Source: Verrucomicrobiia bacterium DG1235
GTDB lineage: Bacteria > Verrucomicrobiota > Verrucomicrobiia > Opitutales > Opitutaceae
Assembly (NCBI GenBank): GCA_000155695.1
Contig: DS990592.1
Span: forward strand, 1,450,556 to 1,514,555
Direction: 5' to 3'
Length of the DNA stretch: 64,000 nucleotides
Position 1 is the stretch's first letter. The number at the start of each line of letters is the position of its first letter. The notes under the pieces are model-generated. The model was not told where the DNA came from and searched no databases. It saw only the letters and a program-made list of their open reading frames with translations. Positions 18,124-28,676 of the stretch are shown piece after piece. Position numbers and translations under genes: made by a program.

Positions 18124-18760
18124 CGGCAGAATTCAGATTAGCTCTTCACCAGAATGAAATACTGGAAGAGTATTTAATACTAATATTGATAAGGGGTGGG
18201 GCGTAAAACGTCCCGTTAGCGGGACATAAGAACAGGATGAACTATCGTTAATCATTCCTAAGCAATTCACGCAACACAAACACTTAAGGAATAAGTATTT
18301 TACTAAAATTTCACAAAAATATCCTAAAAAACGCAAATGACTTTAATAGTACAAGTAGCAGTTTCTTCTTAACTACGATCTAAAATTTGAACACATATCC
18401 CGTATTCAAAGTTTAGTGTCCCATCCACTTCTCTTTCACTAACAACTTTCTTATTTTACTAGTCTAATTTTCGAAAATGGAACAATGGAAAAAGCAAAAT
18501 GTAATTAGACGGAATTTGCACTAGCTTCACATCCGAACGAAACATTTCAGTCGACTAAAAAACTGACTACTTGCGGTCTCAAATCGGTAACCAGAGACAA
18601 AATACCAATCCTTACTCTTTGACATCTACCTTGAAGAGCAACGTCCAAAAATCAGATATTTAAACTTGGCTCTCCCATCTACCCGATTCCTCCCCGAACA
18701 ACACGTTATATTAATTCTACCGTGTTTTCCCTGGAACCACTCCTGCAGCAGTTACACCAA
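18124..18760. other. 637-bp AT-rich non-coding leader of the island operon
   Basis: No convincing gene is visible on either strand. Two short minus-strand frames have no start context or domain. The segment is strongly AT-rich and holds one perfect hairpin at 18210-18225. It probably contains the promoter of the three island genes, which read away from it, but several AT-rich hexamers could serve and I cannot choose one. Confidence 0.5.
18210..18225. promoter_or_regulatory. Perfect 6-bp inverted repeat in island leader
   Basis: GTCCCG-TTAG-CGGGAC forms a perfect 6-bp stem with a 4-base loop, about 87 bp upstream of island gene 1. No T-run follows on either strand, so it is not an obvious terminator. 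It may be an operator or an mRNA leader hairpin. Its GC-rich arms stand out in an AT-rich region. Confidence 0.4.
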
Positions 18761-18797
18761 GCAGCCCCGCTAATAGCGACTATACCAAACCTAAATC
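18761..18797. repeat. 37-bp direct repeat, copy 2 (within and after response regulator)
   Basis: Identical to 12212-12248. It covers the last 18 bases of the response-regulator gene, including its stop codon, and 19 bases of its 3' flank. It marks the upstream boundary of the AT-rich island. Confidence 0.9.
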
Positions 18798-19442
18798 CCG
18801 CGCCATCAAGGCGGCCTGCGTGCGGTCGAGCACGCCGAGTTTTCCCAGCACGTTGGAAACATGATTCTTCACTGTGCCTTCCGCCAGATCGAGGTGCGAC
18901 GCGATCTCCTTGTTGCTGCACCCGCGCGACAACCAGACGAGCACCTGCTCCTCCCTTTGCGAAAGCGGCTCGCGCAATTGAACCGGAGCCTTTTTGACCG
19001 CGGCTGGACCAGACATTCGACTAAACTCAGCCAACACTTTCGACGCGATCGACGGCTGCAAAAAGGACTCTCCAGAACTCACCGCCCGAATCGCTTCCAC
19101 CAATTGCTTAGATGGCGTGTCCTTCAACAAATAGCCAGACGAGCCTGCCTTCAAAGCCTCGAAGACGCGCTCGTCGTCGTCGAAAGTCGTAAGCGTCAAC
19201 ACATTCACCTCGGGCAGCTCTTGCTTTATCGCCTTCGTCGCCGCCACGCCGTCCATCACCGGCATATTGAGATCCATCAATACAATCTGCGGCCGCAGCC
19301 TGCGACAAGCCTCCAAGGCTTCCTGACCGTTATGACACTCGCCCACGATCTCGAGCGAATCGTCTAGCGACAGCAAGGTCTTCAGCCCTTCGAGAAACAG
19401 GGCCTGGTCATCCGCAAGGACTATTTGGATACGGTCAGTCAT
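18780..19442 (-). CDS. NarL/LuxR-family response regulator
   Basis: The 220-aa product has an N-terminal receiver domain with the acidic pocket D11-D12, phospho-acceptor D57 (IVLMDLNMPVMDG) and the Lys of YLLKDTPS. A LuxR-type helix-turn-helix follows (LSQREEQVLVWLSRGCSNKE, then EGTVKNHVSNVLGKLGV). It would bind DNA as a phosphorylated dimer. I chose the ATG at 19442, which overlaps the kinase stop codon as ATGA. Longer frames run inside the kinase gene. The last codons lie in the 37-bp repeat shared with 12212-12248, so the C-terminus may have been rebuilt by the insertion. It still ends with the family-typical ALMARDLGLV. The likely target is its own operon and the permease now 6.5 kb away (inference). 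Confidence 0.93.
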   Translation of the reverse strand: MTDRIQIVLADDQALFLEGLKTLLSLDDSLEIVGECHNGQEALEACRRLRPQIVLMDLNMPVMDGVAATKAIKQELPEVNVLTLTTFDDDERVFEALKAGSSGYLLKDTPSKQLVEAIRAVSSGESFLQPSIASKVLAEFSRMSGPAAVKKAPVQLREPLSQREEQVLVWLSRGCSNKEIASHLDLAEGTVKNHVSNVLGKLGVLDRTQAALMARDLGLV

Positions 19443-20734
19443 CGAGGTAAGGAAAGACTCAACTCTAGACCTTGCCCTGGCGAGGTCGAAACGCGCATTT
19501 CTCCATCCAATAGCTGGATACGCTCCCGAATCCCCATGATACCGAATCCTCCCTCCACCTTCTCGCTGCCCTTCCCATTGTCGGCCACGACTAGCTTGAC
19601 ACACTCGGGAAACGAAAAGTCGAGAGACAGCTTCACCTCGCTCGCGTCCGCGTGCTTGCGAACGTTTGTCAACGCCTCCTGAGCCGAACGATAGAGAGCG
19701 GCCTCCGAAGCGGGATTGAGCGCTGCGACCTCTCCCTTCAACTCGAAACGCGTTTTCACGCCGCCGCCAAAGGAGGCGGACATCATCCCCTCCAAGGCTC
19801 CCGGAAGCGACTTCCCGTCAAGAGGCGACGAACGTAGCGAGGCCACTGAAGAGCGTACATCCGTAAGCCCTTGCCGCGTCACCTCCTGCGCCTTCTCCAG
19901 AAAGCGCTTCGCCTTTTCCTTGTCGGAATCAATCAGAGCCTTCGACGTCTCAAGCTGCATGTTAACTACCGTGAGCGAATGCCCAATCGTGTCATGAATC
20001 TCTCGGGCGATTCGATTTCGCTCCTGAGTGGCAGCCAGCTCCTCGATCTGACCGCTAAAGGCGCGCAGCTTTTCGTTCGCCTCGTCGAGATCGAGCGTAA
20101 GCGCCACCGCCTTGCTCCGCGATTCGCGCTCGCGACGAAATATGTAGAACATCATCGAGGAAAAAAGCAGCCCGGAAAACATCGTCACCTGATCGTCTAT
20201 TTGCATCCAGCCGCCCCACATGAAGCGGGAGAGAAAGATCCAAACAATTGTCTGGTAAACCAAATACACCAAGGCCAGCCACACCGGAAAAACGAGGGTA
20301 GAAAACCCAGCCAAAACGAACATCAAAACGTAGTTGAAACCAAAATACCCAGTATTCTGAAACGAGACATAGACGTAAGCGAAGCAGAGCGGTCCAAAGA
20401 CAAAGAGGTACAAGACAATCTCCCGCCACCGAGCTCGAAGGGAACTCCTGTCCACCGTCCCCTGATCGTAGCGAAAGCCGATCCCCGCCTGCTCCATGAA
20501 GTAGCCTTGAAAAACCCAAGCAGCGCAAAACGCTGCCCAGAGTATCAGCTGCAAAATCGTCAAACCTAGACCAAGCTCATTCTCGGCATAGGCAAACGGC
20601 AGAACCAAAGCGACAAGCATCATCGCTAAGCCAAACGCGCCCGCCACCATGTTCGACCGACGTTCCAAGCGCCTAACTTCGCTCGCGGGTCCGCCGACCG
20701 CCTCCGCCGCTGTATTTTCCGAGTCGCTATTCAT
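19439..20734 (-). CDS. NarL-type sensor histidine kinase
   Basis: The 431-aa membrane kinase has about six hydrophobic helices in the first 200 residues (e.g. GAFGLAMMLVALVLPFAYA, VLMFVLAGFSTLVFPVWLA). A short coiled coil leads to a HisKA_3 dimerisation domain with the phospho-acceptor in IAREIHDTIGHSL. A HATPase domain closes the protein, with N-box EALTNVRKHA, DNGKG and GGFGIMGIRERIQLLDG. No periplasmic sensor domain is visible, so it probably senses within or at the membrane, like LiaS/DesK-type kinases. The ATG at 20734 was chosen; an upstream extension to 20779 lacks support. It is translationally coupled to the response regulator. Confidence 0.92.
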   Translation of the reverse strand: MNSDSENTAAEAVGGPASEVRRLERRSNMVAGAFGLAMMLVALVLPFAYAENELGLGLTILQLILWAAFCAAWVFQGYFMEQAGIGFRYDQGTVDRSSLRARWREIVLYLFVFGPLCFAYVYVSFQNTGYFGFNYVLMFVLAGFSTLVFPVWLALVYLVYQTIVWIFLSRFMWGGWMQIDDQVTMFSGLLFSSMMFYIFRRERESRSKAVALTLDLDEANEKLRAFSGQIEELAATQERNRIAREIHDTIGHSLTVVNMQLETSKALIDSDKEKAKRFLEKAQEVTRQGLTDVRSSVASLRSSPLDGKSLPGALEGMMSASFGGGVKTRFELKGEVAALNPASEAALYRSAQEALTNVRKHADASEVKLSLDFSFPECVKLVVADNGKGSEKVEGGFGIMGIRERIQLLDGEMRVSTSPGQGLELSLSLPR

Positions 20735-20834
20735 CGCCACCCAGAATAGCGCGAGCCTTTGGCAGAAGTCATGTGCCAAAAGTCATGACCCCGCCCACAA
20801 AACCGTCTTCCAATAGTAACGGTCAAGTCGCCGC

Positions 20835-21704
20835 TTACGCCCTCATGCTCGCAGCTGGCATACGCCCGACAAGATCCTTGAACTGGTCAATGTCATGCGT
20901 GCCGATCGTGAAACAATCGATATATTCCTGAGCAAGAGCAAACTGAAGACAATCGTCGACCATGTGACTAAGCTGTCCCGCCCCGATGATCTTCATCCCC
21001 ATCACGACCTTTCCATTCTCTTTCATTTCTTTCAGAACGGGAACCACCTCGCCCAGCGAGCCATCCATTATCGCTCCCTTGAGATTGATACGGGCGAGAT
21101 CGATCTCTACCCAATCCGTTTTCGCCGCAGTTTTCAATGCGCCTAGCCGGTGACACGAAACCCCGTGCATGCGCACGATCCCGTCTTCTTTCGCTTGGGA
21201 TAGCGTATCCATCGCCCCACGACGTTCCTCCGGCCAATTCGAACTCTGCATATTGTGCAGCAATACGATATCCAAATAGTCGGTCCCGAGCTCCTGCCGA
21301 AAACGATCCAAGTCCGCCTTCATCTGCGCCTCAGTACGAGCATGGGTCTTCGTCAGGATCACGACCTTCTCGCGCGGGACGCGCTTCAAGGCCTCCCGCA
21401 AATGCGGATGCGTGCCGTACTGATCCGCCGAGTCCCAAAAGATCACGTCCTCGTCATAGGCCGCTTCCAGCCAATCCGCCAATCCGTGGATCCCAAGGTT
21501 ATCAGTCTGATAGGAGCGTTTGTTAAACCCGTTCGTCCCCGTCCCCATCGCCATGCGCGACACCGTAATGCCCGAGTTTCCAAGCGTGACGCGGTCGCTC
21601 GCATACCGTTTAACCGGAGCGGCGTAGAGGTGGTTCGGGAAGCGGCCAAAAGCCATCAAACTGGCAGCCGCGAGAGAGTTTCTCAAAAATCGTCTTCTTT
21701 CCAT
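20835..21704 (-). CDS. Tat-exported aldo/keto reductase
   Basis: This is a 289-aa NADPH-dependent reductase of the aldo/keto reductase fold with an N-terminal twin-arginine signal (MERRRFLRNSLAAASLMAFG). The full catalytic tetrad is visible: D91 and Y96 in DSADQYG, K119 in LTKTH, H150 in LLHN. The ATG at 21704 was chosen because it begins exactly at the Tat motif; an upstream frame to 21803 has no coding character. Tat export would deliver the folded, cofactor-loaded enzyme to the periplasm. The substrate is unknown. It lies just upstream of the sensor kinase gene on the same strand (about 100 bp apart), so it could share its transcript. Confidence 0.88.
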   Translation of the reverse strand: MERRRFLRNSLAAASLMAFGRFPNHLYAAPVKRYASDRVTLGNSGITVSRMAMGTGTNGFNKRSYQTDNLGIHGLADWLEAAYDEDVIFWDSADQYGTHPHLREALKRVPREKVVILTKTHARTEAQMKADLDRFRQELGTDYLDIVLLHNMQSSNWPEERRGAMDTLSQAKEDGIVRMHGVSCHRLGALKTAAKTDWVEIDLARINLKGAIMDGSLGEVVPVLKEMKENGKVVMGMKIIGAGQLSHMVDDCLQFALAQEYIDCFTIGTHDIDQFKDLVGRMPAASMRA

Positions 21705-21953
21705 AGCGAACAAAAGGGGTAGCGAGTTACGTAAGTGGAAACGATAACGCCCAGCGCCAACGCACCGAACGGACCCACATAAGCTAGGCCCTTCCTCGCC
21801 CAAAGCAAGCTAGCAGCTCTCGCGTCGAACTCTCCCAAGTGAGGAAAAAATCCAGAATTCTAAAAAATTATGGCAGACGAATGAATAAAGCCCCAACGCC
21901 CCACGTCCCAACCCGCGAACACCAGAATTTAACCCAAAAGATAGGACCAGAAA

Positions 21954-22481
21954 ATGAAAGCACTCAGCGCACTTACCCTTCTCGCGGCAGCAGCCGCCCT
22001 CGTCATGCCAAACAAAGCAATGGCCGGCGACAAAGAAAAGGCCATCATCGGAGGTCTTATCGGCGGAATCATCATCGGAGCAGTCATCGCGGACGACGAT
22101 TTCGACACCCACGTAAACGTAGGCTACCATGCGGGAGGAAGGCACGGCCATCACGATCACGGATACTGGGAATGGGTCAGCGTAAAAACTTGGATCCCCG
22201 GCTACTACGAACGCAGCTGCGATCGCTACGGCCGGACCCGCAAAGTCTGGATCTCCGGACACTACACCTTCAGCAAGAAAAAAGTTTGGGTCGACGCGAG
22301 ACGTTCCAGCCACCGCTCCAGCTACCACTACCGCAGCTACGACCGCCACGATAGACGCCACGACCGCTATGATCACCGCGACGACAGACGTGACCATCGC
22401 CGCAACGATCGCTATGACGACCGCGGAAACCGCAGCGATAGACGCGACGGACACAGGACCCAGCCTGTCCGCAGATTCTAA
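21954..22481 (+). CDS. Small exported protein with His/Arg/Asp-rich tail
   Basis: The 175-aa product has a signal peptide at about residues 1-24 (ALVMPNKAMA|GD), then a glycine-rich hydrophobic stretch (AIIGGLIGGIIIGAVIA) that could be a second membrane segment or glycine zipper. A central tract has aromatic motifs GYWEWVSVKTWIPGYYE and VWISGHYTF, like YXWGXW-type envelope proteins. The last 60 or so residues are a low-complexity tail of D, R, H, Y and S (for example HDRRHDRYDHRDDRRDHRR). Its alternating charge and His content suggest metal, nucleic-acid or polysaccharide binding (inference). No family is firmly recognised. It stands alone, followed by an inverted repeat at 22504-22528. Confidence 0.75.
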   Translation: MKALSALTLLAAAAALVMPNKAMAGDKEKAIIGGLIGGIIIGAVIADDDFDTHVNVGYHAGGRHGHHDHGYWEWVSVKTWIPGYYERSCDRYGRTRKVWISGHYTFSKKKVWVDARRSSHRSSYHYRSYDRHDRRHDRYDHRDDRRDHRRNDRYDDRGNRSDRRDGHRTQPVRRF

Positions 22482-22503
22482 CACACGCCACCGTTCAACT
22501 GCA

Positions 22504-22528
22504 GGTGACCTTGCGCAGCGAGGTCACC
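22504..22528. terminator. 8-bp inverted repeat, possible terminator or operator
   Basis: GGTGACCT and AGGTCACC form a perfect 8-bp stem around a 9-base loop, 23 bp after the stop of the His-rich protein gene. No clear T-run follows, so intrinsic termination is uncertain. A dimeric regulator of the downstream anti-sigma-like gene could also bind here. Confidence 0.4.
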
Positions 22529-22599
22529 ATTAGTGACAAGCTCGCAAATCAATCCTTCCAATCCCTCCACTCAGAACACATATTCCAACTCGTATCAGC

Positions 22600-23106
22600 A
22601 TGAACCATCCTACGGAGATCAACAAAGCCCAAGCCCAGCTCCTCATGAGCCAGCTGCTCGATGGCGAACTGTCTCCCGAAAATGCGCAGCTCCTTCATGC
22701 CTACCTCGAAAAACACCCCAAAGACGCAGGCTGGATGGAAAGTCTGGATACCGCCCGCGAAGCGAGCCAGCCGACAGTCACCCCTCTTCATCGCGACGCA
22801 TCCATTTCTTCGATACAGGCCGCGATCGAAGCCCCGGCCGAGCCCGAGACTGCGCAAAACAAAGTCCTCTTTTTCCCCGCCTTTTTCCGCCCCCTCGCCG
22901 CCGCAGCGGCAGTCGCCATCATCGGCGCGGTCACCTGGCTGGGTTTCCGCTCGGAAGTCAGCCATAGACTCGAGCCCAATATCGTCGAATTCGTCGCGAC
23001 CGATATTCCAGACGCTAGCACCTACATTTACTCAGACGAAGAAATCGGCTGGACCGTAGTCTGGGTGGATAGCGAAGCGAGCGACGCCGGAGCAAACAAG
23101 GGCTAA
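22600..23106 (+). CDS. Anti-sigma-factor-like membrane protein
   Basis: The 168-aa product has an N-terminal helical domain of the RseA type (AQAQLLMSQLLDGELSPENA, then a KHP...AGWMESLDTAR segment). A linker leads to one membrane helix (about 94-115, PLAAAAAVAIIGAVTWLGF) and a short periplasmic tail. This layout matches membrane-bound anti-sigma factors that hold an ECF sigma factor at the membrane. No zinc-finger HxxxCxxC is present. The usual partner sigma gene is not adjacent; the only ECF sigma in the window is about 38 kb away. The anti-sigma role is therefore a moderate-confidence inference. Downstream is the DUF1800/DUF1501 pair on the same strand, 178 bp away. Confidence 0.6.
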   Translation: MNHPTEINKAQAQLLMSQLLDGELSPENAQLLHAYLEKHPKDAGWMESLDTAREASQPTVTPLHRDASISSIQAAIEAPAEPETAQNKVLFFPAFFRPLAAAAAVAIIGAVTWLGFRSEVSHRLEPNIVEFVATDIPDASTYIYSDEEIGWTVVWVDSEASDAGANKG

Positions 23107-23284
23107 CAGCTCGGACTATTTCCCAATACGCGAAGTTTCGCATTGGTGATATTAGTAAATACTCCCCACTCGCCCACCAGTCTTTCAATCGTTCGACGCG
23201 CTTACCCGTTGAACCCCTTGGTTTTGCATGCCACAAAGGCGATGGCACGCTCCCTGCACTAGGCCATTTCCTTCCCAATCTTCT

Positions 23285-24730
23285 ATGAATCCAGAACAAG
23301 CTTGGACTCCCCTTCCGCCCGCCCAATGGGACCGATACACAGCTCGCCACCTAGCGAGCCGAATCGGCTTTAGCCTGCACCCCAGCATCATCTCCGAATT
23401 CCTCGAACTTGGCCCCAAAGCCATCGTCGAGAAATACCTGCTTCAGCCGCAACAGATGACCCAGCTTCCCTCTCTCATCTCCATGAGAGCCGCCGTCAAA
23501 GAATTCCAAATGAAAGACGCCGGAGGAAAACGGGAAATGCGCAAACAGCTGCAAAAACAGAACCGCGAAGGCTACGAGGAATACGCGGTCGCCTGGAATC
23601 AGTTCGCCCGTCAAAAACAATACAGCCCCCAGGAAAAACTCTGCCTCTTCTTCCAAAACGTCTGGGTCGTCGCCTCGCAAGGCGTAAAAGGCGTGCCCAT
23701 GCTCTTCGAGTATCAAAACAAGATACGCCAAAGCATTGCCGGAAACTACCCGGAAATGTGCAAGCGGCTCACGCTCACCTCCGCCATGGGCCGCTACCTC
23801 AATCTCGACAAAAACAAAGCCGGAGCCCCCAACGAAAACTTCGCCCGAGAGCTCTTCGAACTCTTTACGCTGGGCGAGGGCAACTACACGGAAGCGGACA
23901 TCAAAGAGGCCGCGCGAGCCCTCACCGGCTACTCCTTCGAAACCGACGGCACCGTCTCCTTTCGCGAACGAGCCCACGACTCCGGACTGAAAACCGTATT
24001 CGGATACCAAGGACGCCACAATATTGACGACCTCTTCGAAATCGTCTTCGAACAGCCAGCTGCCGCCACTTTTCTCCCAAAGGAGCTTCTCAGATTCTAT
24101 CTCAGCGAGTCCGACTTCGATTCATCCATAATCGAAGTCCTCGGAAAGATGTGGCGCGAAAGTGGATACAGTCTCCCCTTCCTTTACAGTACCATTTTCT
24201 CGTCCCAGCTCTTCTACCAAGAAGAGTTTCGGGGAAACATGATTAAGTCCCCCGTCCACTACTTTATCGGTCTTCATCAAGACTTCGAAATCGAAATCCT
24301 ACCCCTTCCCCGCGAGTGCCTGCGCATCGAACGCCTCATGGGCCAAGCCTTCTTCAACCCGCCCAACGTGAAAGGTTGGGACGGCGGCCGAGCCTGGATC
24401 AACTCCGCCACCCTCGCCGCCCGTAGGCAAGTGGCGGAAACCCTGCTCCAAGACCTCAATACAGACCGCCTCAACGCCGACGAACTAAGAGTTCTCGATC
24501 AGGCCAAGCAAAACGGAATATCCCCAGCCTACCGAATCGACCTCGACAAAATCATCGAAAAAGGGACCACCCCCGAAAAACTCGCCGAGGATCTATTTAT
24601 CGGACAAGACGCAGCCTTTCTGGCGGAGCTAAACGAATCACTCCTCGAGGATGAAAATCGCCTCACCACCTCTTCGCTCCGAGAACTGCTGCTCGCCGCC
24701 ATCAATTCGCCCGCATACCAACTCTGCTAA
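23285..24730 (+). CDS. DUF1800 family protein
   Basis: The 481-aa product matches DUF1800 by its recurring features: an N-terminal AARHLASRIGFS-like segment, the long helical stretch PNENFARELFELFTLGEGNY, YTEADIKEAARALTGYSF, and the C-terminal NPPNVKGWDGGRAWINSATL. The biochemical role of this family is unknown; members pair almost universally with DUF1501 proteins (established association). I chose the ATG at 23285 because upstream codons have no family match. The DUF1501 gene starts 4 bp after its stop, so both are co-translated. Confidence 0.92.
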   Translation: MNPEQAWTPLPPAQWDRYTARHLASRIGFSLHPSIISEFLELGPKAIVEKYLLQPQQMTQLPSLISMRAAVKEFQMKDAGGKREMRKQLQKQNREGYEEYAVAWNQFARQKQYSPQEKLCLFFQNVWVVASQGVKGVPMLFEYQNKIRQSIAGNYPEMCKRLTLTSAMGRYLNLDKNKAGAPNENFARELFELFTLGEGNYTEADIKEAARALTGYSFETDGTVSFRERAHDSGLKTVFGYQGRHNIDDLFEIVFEQPAAATFLPKELLRFYLSESDFDSSIIEVLGKMWRESGYSLPFLYSTIFSSQLFYQEEFRGNMIKSPVHYFIGLHQDFEIEILPLPRECLRIERLMGQAFFNPPNVKGWDGGRAWINSATLAARRQVAETLLQDLNTDRLNADELRVLDQAKQNGISPAYRIDLDKIIEKGTTPEKLAEDLFIGQDAAFLAELNESLLEDENRLTTSSLRELLLAAINSPAYQLC

Positions 24731-24734
24731 AAAC

Positions 24735-26905
<2,171 letters not shown>

Positions 26906-26910
26906 CTACC

Positions 26911-27492
26911 ATGTCCAAACGCCGCTATTGCTGGATCGACCTTGAAATGACCGGACTCGACCCGGCCACAGACCGCATCGTCGAAGCCGCAGTCATCATC
27001 ACAAACAAACAGCTCGAGCCCGTCTTCGAATGGGAATCCGCCGTGCGACAGCCCCAAGAAGTCCTCGAAGGGATGAACGACTGGTGTAAGCACCACCACG
27101 CGGAAAGCGGTCTGCTGGACCGTATCCAAGACGGAATTACGGAAGAGGAACTCGACGACAAGCTAGCGGAAATCACCCTCAAATACTTCAAGAAAAACAA
27201 CCCCTGCGTCATCGCCGGCAACTCCATCGCCCAGGACCGAAAGTTCATCGACCGCTACCTCCCAAAATTCTCCGAGCGCATCCACTACCGCATGCTCGAC
27301 GTCTCTAGTTTCAAAATAGTCTTCCGCGAGATGTTAGGACGCGAATTCAAGAAGGAAAACAGCCACCGCGCCCTCGACGACATCCGCGAATCCATCGCCG
27401 AACTTAAACACTACATGACCGCGATCGACGCCTCCTCCCTCGACCCTATCGACAACTCTCCGAAGCCCGAGCAGACAGACCCTAGCGAATGA
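26911..27492 (+). CDS. orn: Oligoribonuclease
   Basis: This 193-aa DEDDh exonuclease degrades 2-5-nt RNAs and pGpG to mononucleotides in the cytoplasm. Exo I (D10 and E12 in WIDLEMTGLD), exo II (NSIAQDRKFIDRYLP) and exo III (SHRALDDIRESI) are all present. The length is typical. The gene ends in an ATGA overlap with the S41 peptidase gene, so the two are coupled. The C-terminal extra 15 residues after HYM are acidic and Pro-rich. Confidence 0.96.
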   Translation: MSKRRYCWIDLEMTGLDPATDRIVEAAVIITNKQLEPVFEWESAVRQPQEVLEGMNDWCKHHHAESGLLDRIQDGITEEELDDKLAEITLKYFKKNNPCVIAGNSIAQDRKFIDRYLPKFSERIHYRMLDVSSFKIVFREMLGREFKKENSHRALDDIRESIAELKHYMTAIDASSLDPIDNSPKPEQTDPSE

Positions 27493-28676
27493 ACCTTCGA
27501 AGCTTGAAGAGTCACGCCCTACTCTGCTGCCTCCTCCTTCTCGCTGCAGCGACGCCCGCCAAGGCCGAAAAAGAGCTCACTGCGGAACTCAAGACAAAGC
27601 TCGTAGAAGCCATCGGACACCGCCTCGAACGCAAGGCCTACGCCTTCGAAACAGACTTCTCTCGCTGGCGCCAACTCGCAGCTGAGAGATCAACCGAAAT
27701 CGAAGCCGCCAAAACCGAAGACGAACTCGCTCGCGTCCTAGGCGAAGCCCTCGACGAATTCGGACTTTCGCACCTGGGCATCTTCTCTCCGTCCACTGTC
27801 AAATTGCAGCGAGTCGGTCAACGGGCCGGCGTCGGCATTACCATCCATCCTCTCGATTCCGGCGGAGGACTAATCAGCTACGTCTTGGACAATAGCCCAG
27901 CCGAACGCTGCGGCCTGCAAAAAGGGGACATCCTCCACACCATCGACGAAAGCCCGCTCGACGACATCAAGCAACTCGCGGGCGATCGTGGACAAAAGCG
28001 AACGATCTCCTGGATGCGGGAAGATCAAAAGATGTCCTGCGAAATCGAATACGACGTCTTTTCGCTCTCAGAACCGAGTCGTATGTATTGGCTGCAAGAA
28101 GATGTCGCCGTCATTCAAATACAGAGCTTCCAATACCGCTACTACCGAGCCGCTAAAATCAATCGCTTCTTCAAGGAAGCCAAAAACGCGAAAGCGATCA
28201 TTCTCGACCTGCGAAACAATCGAGGCGGACTCTCCTTCTACTCCCGACACCTCGCCTCGAAGATCTCCCCATCCAGCGAAACCTTCGCCCTTCTCGCCCA
28301 AAAAAAACACGAGCGAACTGCCAAAGGTCACCGTCCCCAGCACCCGCTCCCACTCTCCAAACCCTACCGCGGAAAAGTCGTCGTGCTCGTCGACTCGCTC
28401 TCCGCAAGCGCCGCAGATATCATACCCGCGTTCGTGTCCGAAACAGGACGCGGTCTCGTCATTGGACAACGAACCAGCGGAGCCCTCCAGCTCGCCCGAA
28501 GCTATCCGCTTCCAGCTGGATTTCGCATCTACCTTCCGATCGCCGAACTGCTCACTCCAAAAGGAAACCGTCTTGAAGGCACCGGCTTTAAGCCCGACGT
28601 CGAACTCAGCCTGGAAGAGACCATTAACGACGAAATCATTCTCCAAGCCGCGCTCGCAGCGATTGAAGCCAACTAG
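27489..28676 (+). CDS. S41-family C-terminal-processing-like peptidase with PDZ domain
   Basis: The 395-aa exported protein has a signal peptide (cleavage near AKA|EK, residue 26) and a helical N-terminal domain. A PDZ domain (VGITIHPLDSGGGLISYVLD, QKGDILHTID) is followed by the S41 core (AIILDLRNNRGG, then VVLVDSLSASAADIIPAF with the nucleophilic Ser in SASAAD). The Lys found in CtpA-type members (TFGKGxVQ) is absent; the position reads RTSGALQL. It is therefore closer to S41 proteins that use a different catalytic set. The role is periplasmic proteolysis. It overlaps orn by 4 bp at the start and the TPR gene by 4 bp at the stop (convergent). Confidence 0.88.
   Translation: MNLRSLKSHALLCCLLLLAAATPAKAEKELTAELKTKLVEAIGHRLERKAYAFETDFSRWRQLAAERSTEIEAAKTEDELARVLGEALDEFGLSHLGIFSPSTVKLQRVGQRAGVGITIHPLDSGGGLISYVLDNSPAERCGLQKGDILHTIDESPLDDIKQLAGDRGQKRTISWMREDQKMSCEIEYDVFSLSEPSRMYWLQEDVAVIQIQSFQYRYYRAAKINRFFKEAKNAKAIILDLRNNRGGLSFYSRHLASKISPSSETFALLAQKKHERTAKGHRPQHPLPLSKPYRGKVVVLVDSLSASAADIIPAFVSETGRGLVIGQRTSGALQLARSYPLPAGFRIYLPIAELLTPKGNRLEGTGFKPDVELSLEETINDEIILQAALAAIEAN

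Larger units (their letters stand above)
12249..18760. mobile_element. Putative AT-rich genomic island bounded by 37-bp direct repeats
   Basis: The 6.5-kb segment between the two perfect repeats is visibly more AT-rich than the flanking genes. It contains only three minus-strand genes of unrecognised family and a 600-base non-coding leader. One repeat sits on the 3' end of the response-regulator gene, a typical position for site-specific integration that preserves the target gene. No integrase, transposase, resolvase or terminal inverted repeat is visible. If it is mobile it is non-autonomous or decayed, and homologous duplication is an alternative. The boundaries are certain; the mobile interpretation is inference. 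Confidence 0.5.

Noticed and set aside
18133-18336. 67-aa minus-strand frame in the island leader
   Set aside because: No ribosome-binding site, no domain, odd composition, and it contains the GC hairpin. Most likely chance in non-coding AT-rich DNA.
12249-18760. Insertion sequence or phage explanation for the island
   Set aside because: No transposase, integrase or terminal inverted repeats were seen; only the direct repeats support mobility, so a specific element type is not claimed.
21810-22484. 224-aa Val/Ala-rich minus-strand frame
   Set aside because: Antisense shadow of the His/Arg/Asp-rich exported protein; low-complexity valine runs mirror its Asp/Arg codons.
23123-23146. Imperfect hairpin after the anti-sigma-like gene
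   Set aside because: Two 5-bp arms with a 2-base bulge and no T-run; too weak to call a terminator.
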